Positions 6,314-11,474 of a stretch of DNA of 11,474 bases are shown here, piece by piece. Location of the stretch: NCBI GenBank assembly GCA_964368275.1, contig CAYJAQ010000041.1:1-11474 (forward strand), written 5' to 3'. Source of the DNA: CAYJAQ01 sp964368275 (lineage in GTDB: Bacteria; Bacillota_I; Bacilli_A; ML615J-28; CAG-313). The notes beneath the pieces were generated by a model that searched no databases, had not been told where the DNA came from, and saw nothing but the letters and a program-made list of their open reading frames with translations. Within the stretch, counting starts at the first letter, position 1, and each line of letters starts with the position of its first letter. A program made the translations under genes and the position numbers.

Positions 6314-6345
6314 AATACACTACTTGATTATTCAAGTAGTGTATT
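6314..6345 (-). terminator. Terminator of the polyamine-uptake operon
   Basis: A perfect 14-bp stem (6314-6327 with 6332-6345) with a 4-base loop, 6 bases after the potD stop. The minus-strand T run is short (TTTTACATTT), so release may lean on the long stem. On the plus strand the hairpin is followed by ATCTTTTT, so it could work both ways. Confidence 0.75.
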
Positions 6346-6351
6346 ATCTTT

Positions 6352-7767
6352 TTAATGTTTACGTGCTTTACGAACAGACGATTTTTTCGCTTTAATAATG
6401 AAGAATGCTGCTACAGCAACCACTACGACACCAATAATAACGAATGATATCACTGTAAGATCGTTACCTTTAAAGTTACTCCACATTTCTAACACTGCTA
6501 TATTTTGGTCTCCAAAGTCTTCCATTACACCACAGCGTGAAATAGTTTCAAAATCAGGATATTGGGCAGAAAATTGACGACCAATATACTCTGGATCAAC
6601 TGTTACAATTACTTTACCATCTTCATTTGGTTCAACAGTTCCTTCAAAGAAATAAGTTAAGTCTACTTCAACACCGTTATCGCCTTCGGCTCCATACCAT
6701 TCATCAATCATGCTTAATACATCTTCGCCAGCAATAGCGCTTGTATAACCAATCTTATTCATATTTTTTTTAGCAATTTCGGGTTTTGACATATAGTTGA
6801 TAAAATCTTGGGCTAACTCTTTATTAGCGCCTTTAGGCATTACCCAACCATCAAACCATACATTACTACCTTCATCAGGTACTGTGTAACATAAATGTTT
6901 ATCAGTTTCAGCATCAGCTGTATCCATAGAATAAACAGCATCACCACTCCAAGCAAGATTCATAGCGATTTTACCAGTAACGATATCACCTTTACCACTA
7001 TCTACTTCTAAACCGAAGATATTTTTCTTCATTTCTTTTAGAGCAACTTCGACTTTAGCAAGGGTTTCATCATCAACACGATTCATAATCTCATTGATTT
7101 TACTGTTATAATCAGCTTGGCTTAATTCTTTATTTAGGTATTGTGTTCTTAAACCCATTAATTCTTCTTTGTAAACATGCATTGCACCAACGAAGTAAGT
7201 ATCACGAACACTATCTTTAGTTGTTACTTTGTTGACATACTTGTTATTCCACATGGCATCCCATGTTTTAACATCTTCAGAATCAACTTCAGCTGAATCA
7301 TATAATAGACCCATTGTGCCCCACATATACCCAATTGCGTATTCTGACCAACCATTCTTTTCAAAAAGTGATTTGAAATATGGTGAAACATTCTTTTGGT
7401 ATTCTGGCATAGCATCTAAATCAAATTTTTCTAACATGCCATCTAACATCATTCTTTGAATAGCATAATCTGATGGGCAAATAAGATCATATGTTGACTT
7501 ACCTGATTTTAAAGTGTTAAGCATTGATTCATTTGTTTCAAATAAATGATATTCATATGTAACAGTTTTCTTAGTTCTTGCTTCGTAATCTGCTTTCCAT
7601 AACTCTAAAACAGATTCTCCTACATTATTTCCCTCATCATCATAACCATCATCAATATAATCTACCCAATTGTAGATTCTTAATACATTCTCATCTTCTG
7701 CCTTCACAAGGGCAGTTGGCATTAAGAATGTTGCTAACATTAATAATACTAATACTGTTTTTTTCAT
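6352..7767 (-). CDS. potD: Spermidine/putrescine ABC transporter, substrate-binding protein with C-terminal membrane anchor
   Basis: A PotD-type extracytoplasmic binding protein that captures polyamines and delivers them to PotBC. A signal peptide (residues 1-23, KK then a hydrophobic core, likely cut after VKA) has no lipobox cysteine. The mature part starts with the PotD strand LRIYNWVDYI (W34, D36, Y37), has YDLICPSDY (S98, Y100), LAWSGDAVY and NVWFDGW, aromatic and acidic positions matching those that line the polyamine pocket in E. coli PotD. Residues 437-458 form a membrane helix followed by a basic tail (KAKKSSVRKARKH). At 471 residues it is about 120 longer than E. coli PotD, through this anchor and inserted loops. 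Firmicute binding proteins are usually lipoproteins, so a C-terminal anchor replacing the lipid is odd. The start overlaps the potC stop by 4 bp and has its own AGGTGAG site. It is last in the operon. Confidence 0.95.
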   Translation of the reverse strand: MKKTVLVLLMLATFLMPTALVKAEDENVLRIYNWVDYIDDGYDDEGNNVGESVLELWKADYEARTKKTVTYEYHLFETNESMLNTLKSGKSTYDLICPSDYAIQRMMLDGMLEKFDLDAMPEYQKNVSPYFKSLFEKNGWSEYAIGYMWGTMGLLYDSAEVDSEDVKTWDAMWNNKYVNKVTTKDSVRDTYFVGAMHVYKEELMGLRTQYLNKELSQADYNSKINEIMNRVDDETLAKVEVALKEMKKNIFGLEVDSGKGDIVTGKIAMNLAWSGDAVYSMDTADAETDKHLCYTVPDEGSNVWFDGWVMPKGANKELAQDFINYMSKPEIAKKNMNKIGYTSAIAGEDVLSMIDEWYGAEGDNGVEVDLTYFFEGTVEPNEDGKVIVTVDPEYIGRQFSAQYPDFETISRCGVMEDFGDQNIAVLEMWSNFKGNDLTVISFVIIGVVVVAVAAFFIIKAKKSSVRKARKH

Positions 7768-8555
7768 ATTCTCACCTTTCTCTTAGCTGGTTCTTTTTTC
7801 TTTAAATTCATTAATACTAAAACCGCTAATGTTACTATAAATATTAAAGTTGTTAATGCTCTTAAAGATGGTGGCAAAGGTCTCTTACTCGTTAAGCCAT
7901 ATATATATGTGCTTAGCGTATTAAATGAGTCATTGCGCGTAAATGCTGTAATGATATAATCATCAAGTGATAATGTTACTGACAAAATAAAGCCAGATAG
8001 CACACCTGGTAAAATATCAGGCAAAATAATTCTTCTCAGAGCTGTTGCGGGCTTTGCTCCTAAATCAAGGGCTGCCTCATAAATGCTAGGATCCATTTGT
8101 TTTAATTTTGGTGTAACACTTAAAACAACAAACGGAATTGTTAGTACGACATGTCCAATTAGTAATGTAATAAAATTGGTTTTAATGCCGACAAATACAA
8201 ATAATACTACTAGTGATAAAGCTGTTACAATTTCTGGATTTAAAACAGGAATTTGTCCAACTGTTTCATAGGTATCACGAACTTTTCGGCTCGAATAAAA
8301 GATACCTATTGCGCCAATTGTTCCTAGAATTGTTGATACAGTGGCTGATGATAAAGCAATCATAATTGTATTTTTAAGAGCTTCCATAACCTTGACATTT
8401 TTAAATAAGCTAGCATATAAGCGGAAACTAAAGCCTTGCCAATCACCCAAGTTTTGAGAATCAGTAAAACTATAAATTATTAATACTAATATTGGAGCAT
8501 ACATAACTAGCAACATGGTAAAAACAAATACTCTTGAAATTATCTTTTTTACCAT
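7764..8555 (-). CDS. potC: Spermidine/putrescine ABC transporter permease
   Basis: The second permease of the polyamine importer, 263 residues, full length. Six hydrophobic segments are expected, with clear ones at about 8-29, 63-86, 108-124, 129-147, 183-196 and 233-249. The EAA loop that docks on the ATPase is at 160-184 (EAALDLGAKPATALRRIILPDILPG) and is intact. SLDDYIITAF (196-205) is a typical PotC signature, separating it from PotB. It starts 7 bp inside the end of potB, with GAGG 6 bases before ATG, and ends in TGA overlapping the potD ATG, so translation is coupled on both sides. Confidence 0.96.
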   Translation of the reverse strand: MVKKIISRVFVFTMLLVMYAPILVLIIYSFTDSQNLGDWQGFSFRLYASLFKNVKVMEALKNTIMIALSSATVSTILGTIGAIGIFYSSRKVRDTYETVGQIPVLNPEIVTALSLVVLFVFVGIKTNFITLLIGHVVLTIPFVVLSVTPKLKQMDPSIYEAALDLGAKPATALRRIILPDILPGVLSGFILSVTLSLDDYIITAFTRNDSFNTLSTYIYGLTSKRPLPPSLRALTTLIFIVTLAVLVLMNLKKKEPAKRKVRI

Positions 8556-9346
8556 ATACTACCTCGAACATTATCCTCACGTTCCATATTGCGAGTAGAG
8601 TACATAATTAACCCAATAATTACTAGCATGATTAAAGCAATCAAACTGCCTAGATGCCACATTCCTTTATCAAAATAAATTTGAATACTATTACCAATTA
8701 AGGTAATTTGTCTTTCGCCCATAACATCACTAATAACATATGATGACATTGTTGGCATAAAGACCATTAATACCGCTGATATAATACCCGGCTTAGTCAT
8801 TGGAATAATCGTGCGGACAAATGTTTGAGCAGGAGTTGCTCCTAAATCCATTGATGCTTCCACTAAGCTTTGATCCATTTTAATCATTGTTGTATAAAGG
8901 GGTAAAATCACGAACGGAATATAGTTATAAACCATACCAATCATTGTCGTTAAATATGGATGTTCACCCCCATTAATACCAATCCAATACAATAGATCAC
9001 GGGTTGCTGCTGTTCGTAAAACAAAGTTTATCCACATTGGCATAATAAATAATAAAATTACTAAAGCACCATACTTAAAATCTTTTTTAGAAAGAATATA
9101 AGCAATTGGATAACCGATTAACAGACAGAGTAAAGTATTACCTAATCCAATTATTACACTAATCAAAAAGGTACTTATATTTGTTTTACTACTGAAAAAA
9201 GAAATTAAATTTCCAAAAGTAAATTGTCCTGCTTCATTAGTAAAAGCATAGTAAATAATTAACAATAAGGGAACAATAACGAAGACTAATAGAAACAATC
9301 CATACGGAATAGCCAGCAGTTTACGCGAAAACTTAATTTTTGACAT
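8549..9346 (-). CDS. potB: Spermidine/putrescine ABC transporter permease
   Basis: The first permease of the polyamine importer, 265 residues, full length. The N-terminal helix (about 11-34) is followed by a short outer loop, further helices at about 60-84, 92-110, 132-154, 188-206 and 232-250, and an intact EAA loop at 163-187 (EASMDLGATPAQTFVRTIIPMTKPG). The loop near 111-130 (RTAATRDLLYW) is typical of PotB. Its start lies 14 bp inside the end of potA, with AGAGG inside the potA coding sequence as the ribosome site. It forms the membrane channel with PotC. Confidence 0.96.
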   Translation of the reverse strand: MSKIKFSRKLLAIPYGLFLLVFVIVPLLLIIYYAFTNEAGQFTFGNLISFFSSKTNISTFLISVIIGLGNTLLCLLIGYPIAYILSKKDFKYGALVILLFIMPMWINFVLRTAATRDLLYWIGINGGEHPYLTTMIGMVYNYIPFVILPLYTTMIKMDQSLVEASMDLGATPAQTFVRTIIPMTKPGIISAVLMVFMPTMSSYVISDVMGERQITLIGNSIQIYFDKGMWHLGSLIALIMLVIIGLIMYSTRNMEREDNVRGSIW

Positions 9347-10853
9347 ATTGGCTTGCCTCTTGTTTCAGTACTAGTTTAATCTTCGCTGATTCAACTTTTA
9401 CACTAACGCGGTCAAACTCATTCCATGTATATTCAGTATTAGTGACAAAGTCTTCATCTTCATCTGTCCGAATAATAATTTGGTAGTGATCGCCTTTATA
9501 GATAATTGAAACAATTGTTCCAGCTGCTGTTCCATCTTCTTCACTATCCATAACTTCAATATCATTTAACCCAATTATTGCTTTTACATCAGCGTCAGTT
9601 AAATCATACTTGACCCCATTTGCATCTATTAAATAACCATCATCATCAAGGTGCGAACCAGGGATTAGCTGCGTTACATCGCAATCAAAAGCAACATCAG
9701 AAATTATTACTCGATTGTTCTTATCAATGTAAGCATCATAGGTATTATTGACAAAGTCTTTTTTCATAATATGAATATCAAAAGGGACAATGGACATACT
9801 AGCTTTGCAATTAATAGGTAGATTTCGTGTATCTTGAATTACTACTTCACTGCGTCCTACCATCATTACATATTCGTAGTGTACACCTTTAAATATTTTA
9901 CTTACTAATTTACCATCAACCATGCCTTCACCAGCTTCAGATAACTTGATATCTTCAGGTCGCAAAACAGCATCAACTTTTTCATTAATCGGAAAATCAT
10001 CGACACATTCAAAAACATGATTTAGGAAACGTATCTGTTTATCACCAACCATAGTACCTTCATAAATATTACTTTCTCCAATAAAGTCTGCTACAAACGC
10101 ATTTTTGGGTTCGTTATAAATATCTTCAGGCGTACCTATTTGTTGAATCATACCATCTTTCATAACAACAATCGTATCTGACATTGTCAATGCTTCTTCT
10201 TGATCATGAGTTACGTAAATAAAGGTGATTCCTAGCTTCTTGTGCATTTCTTTTAATTCAAGTTGCATATCTTTCCGCATCTTTAAATCCAAAGCCCCAA
10301 GCGGTTCATCAAGTAATAAGATTTGGGGTTCATTAACAATTGCTCGCGCAATAGCGATTCTTTGTTGTTGACCACCTGATAAAGTTGAAATATTACGCCA
10401 TTCGTATTCTTCTAAATCAACGATTTTTAAAGCTTTTGTTACTTTAACATCAATCTCTTCAACAGTATACTTACGTTCAATTATTTTCTTAACTGTACCA
10501 TCTTCGTTTAAAATCTTATCTTGTATTTTCTTTAACTTTAAACCAAAAGCAACATTATCATATACATCAAGGTGAGGAAATAACGCATACCGTTGGAAAA
10601 CCGTATTGACAGGTCTTTCATATGGAGGTAGATCAGTAATATCCATTCCATTTAAAAGAATCTTACCACTAGTTGGTTTTTCAAAACCAGCAATCATTCG
10701 CAGTGTTGTTGTCTTGCCACAACCAGAAGGGCCTAAAAAAGTGATAAACTCACCCTTATTAACATACAAATTAAAATTATCAACTGCTAATGTTCCATCA
10801 TATTCCTTGGACACATCGGTTAATTCAATTATTACATTATCTTTTTTTGCCAT
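9333..10853 (-). CDS. potA: Spermidine/putrescine ABC transporter ATPase with extended C-terminus
   Basis: The ATPase that drives polyamine import through PotBC. The N-terminal nucleotide-binding domain has Walker A GPSGCGKT (41-48), Q-loop Q87, signature LSGGQ (158-162), Walker B ILLLDE (178-183, catalytic E183) and switch H216, all intact. About 20 extra residues lie in the helical region (about 108-128, KILNEDGTVKKIIERK). A TOBE regulatory domain follows at about 255-365. The protein then continues about 140 residues beyond the usual PotA end: total 506 against roughly 370. The extension holds a second TOBE-like motif (GTIVSIIYKGDHY, 445-457) matching 8 of 13 positions of the first (GKLVSKIFKGVHY, 314-326). 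It starts 17 bp after the regulator stop, with GAGG 9 bases before ATG, and overlaps potB by 14 bp. Confidence 0.96.
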   Translation of the reverse strand: MAKKDNVIIELTDVSKEYDGTLAVDNFNLYVNKGEFITFLGPSGCGKTTTLRMIAGFEKPTSGKILLNGMDITDLPPYERPVNTVFQRYALFPHLDVYDNVAFGLKLKKIQDKILNEDGTVKKIIERKYTVEEIDVKVTKALKIVDLEEYEWRNISTLSGGQQQRIAIARAIVNEPQILLLDEPLGALDLKMRKDMQLELKEMHKKLGITFIYVTHDQEEALTMSDTIVVMKDGMIQQIGTPEDIYNEPKNAFVADFIGESNIYEGTMVGDKQIRFLNHVFECVDDFPINEKVDAVLRPEDIKLSEAGEGMVDGKLVSKIFKGVHYEYVMMVGRSEVVIQDTRNLPINCKASMSIVPFDIHIMKKDFVNNTYDAYIDKNNRVIISDVAFDCDVTQLIPGSHLDDDGYLIDANGVKYDLTDADVKAIIGLNDIEVMDSEEDGTAAGTIVSIIYKGDHYQIIIRTDEDEDFVTNTEYTWNEFDRVSVKVESAKIKLVLKQEASQYVKN

Positions 10854-10870
10854 AGACTTTTACCTCAATT

Positions 10871-11404
10871 CTAGAAATTAGGTGGGCTACTAACCCAAAT
10901 AATCTTAGCAGGTTTTGTTAGTAGATTTTTAATGTAGTGTTTCTTGGAAGTAACTAAATAAAAAGTCTCACCCTTCTTGCACACAACTTGTCTATTACCA
11001 TATACTACTAATATTTTACCCTCTAACACATATCCAAATTCTTCACCTTCATGGGGCATATCAACATCGGAAATAGCATTGCCTGCTAATTCAAATAGAA
11101 TAGGCTCCATTTCATTTTTCTGACTATTCGGCACTAACCAAGTAATTTTATGTTCTTCGCCATCTTTAGTAAAATAGTCATCCGGAGAAAACACAATGGT
11201 ATCCTCTGACTCTTCATTAAAAAAGTCTTTCAAACTCGTACCTAAAGCAAATAAAATATCAGTTAAAGTACTAATTGACGGACTGGTTAAATCATTCTCA
11301 AGTTGTGAAATATATCCCTTTGTTAAGTCACAACGATCAGCTAATTCTTCTTGAGTCAGTGAACATAACATTCGGAGTTCTTTGATCTTAGATCCAATAC
11401 TCAC
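10871..11404 (-). CDS. XRE-family transcriptional regulator with C-terminal cupin domain
   Basis: A 177-residue regulator with an XRE helix-turn-helix at about 6-60 (IKELRMLCSLTQEELADRC, then TKGYISQLEND) and a small cupin domain at about 100-172 (PHEGEEFGYVLEGKILVVY, then GETFYLVTSKKHYIKN, with H118, E121 and H156 as likely pocket residues). Regulators of this build commonly sense a small ligand in the cupin barrel. As the first gene of the potABCD operon it is most likely a polyamine-responsive regulator of this operon and of itself, as in other firmicutes where an XRE-cupin gene leads pot genes; the ligand is inferred. The start is GTG 11404, preceded by AGAGGTG. A 25-bp palindrome lies 23 bp upstream. 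Confidence 0.93.
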   Translation of the reverse strand: MSIGSKIKELRMLCSLTQEELADRCDLTKGYISQLENDLTSPSISTLTDILFALGTSLKDFFNEESEDTIVFSPDDYFTKDGEEHKITWLVPNSQKNEMEPILFELAGNAISDVDMPHEGEEFGYVLEGKILVVYGNRQVVCKKGETFYLVTSKKHYIKNLLTKPAKIIWVSSPPNF

Positions 11405-11427
11405 ACTATCACCTCTATTTCTTTAAA

Positions 11428-11452
11428 AATATTAAACTTTAAGTTTAGTATT
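11428..11452. promoter_or_regulatory. Palindromic operator candidate of the pot operon
   Basis: Minus-strand core TAAACTT-A-AAGTTTA, a perfect 7-1-7 palindrome. It extends by four more paired bases on each side after one mismatch, giving 25 bp centred on 11440. It lies a few bases downstream of the -10 box and upstream of the ribosome site, a position that suits a repressor. The XRE-cupin protein encoded next to it is the natural candidate to bind. Confidence 0.55.
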
Positions 11453-11465
11453 ATTAAACAATATT

Positions 11466-11471
11466 ATTATA
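11466..11471 (-). promoter_or_regulatory. -10 box of the pot operon promoter
   Basis: A perfect TATAAT on the minus strand, 61 bp upstream of the GTG start. Its -35 box would lie outside the window, so the promoter cannot be fully judged. Confidence 0.45.
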
Positions 11472-11474
11472 TAC

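Noticed and set aside
7578..7805. Plus-strand frames of 60-90 codons inside the pot genes and the ABC exporter (also at 7229, 8083, 10606 and 3808)
   Set aside because: They lie fully or almost fully within well-supported minus-strand genes, and their peptides show no family motif, so they are shadows.
1..11474. A Mycoplasma-type code with UGA as tryptophan
   Set aside because: The acetyltransferase and potC end in TGA at places consistent with family length, Trp residues use TGG, and the tRNA-Trp anticodon is CCA.
1..11474. CRISPR arrays, insertion sequences, prophage or defence islands
   Set aside because: No regularly spaced repeats, transposase or integrase motifs, or attachment-site duplications are visible.

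Overview
The window is AT-rich DNA that looks like a low-GC Bacillota or a Mollicutes-related firmicute such as an Erysipelotrichia-like lineage. The evidence is strong GAGG-type ribosome sites, TATAAT promoters, hairpin-plus-T-run terminators, and gene families typical of that group: FakB/DegV, rubrerythrin, and a potABCD operon led by an XRE-cupin regulator. UGA is used as a stop (the acetyltransferase and potC end in TGA) and Trp is TGG, so the code is the ordinary bacterial one, not that of Mycoplasma. The lineage is an inference; no marker gene fixes it. All genes but one lie on the minus strand, so the window is best read from right to left.

Right block (11474 to 6314): a polyamine-uptake operon. 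A promoter and a 25-bp palindrome precede an XRE-cupin regulator. It is followed by potA (ATPase), potB and potC (permeases) and potD (binding protein), joined by a 17-bp gap and then by overlaps of 14, 7 and 4 bp. A 14-bp perfect hairpin closes the operon. PotA carries an extra C-terminal region with a second TOBE-like motif. PotD has a C-terminal membrane helix and no lipobox.

Middle block (6313 to 4949): a tRNA-Trp/tRNA-His pair with its own promoter and terminator, then a FakB/DegV fatty-acid-binding protein with its own promoter and terminator. The fakB promoter region is bracketed by an 11-bp inverted repeat. The protein-gene-free stretch 5870-6351 is fully accounted for by these elements.

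Left-middle block (4895 to 2022): a single ABC half-exporter of the MdlB/MsbA type; a small plus-strand YccF-family membrane protein that converges on it, with back-to-back terminators between them; and a rubrerythrin that diverges from yccF, with its terminator overlapping the stop codon.

Left block (2001 to 1): a probable three-gene operon of a GNAT acetyltransferase, an ECF-type sigma factor, and a single-pass membrane protein cut by the window edge. The last overlaps the sigma gene by 23 bp and is positioned like an anti-sigma factor, but it has no zinc-finger motif.

Most of the window is ordinary housekeeping and transport content. The less ordinary points are the PotD anchor, the PotA extension, the GNAT/sigma/membrane-protein operon, and two candidate operators. 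No mobile element, CRISPR array or defence system is visible.
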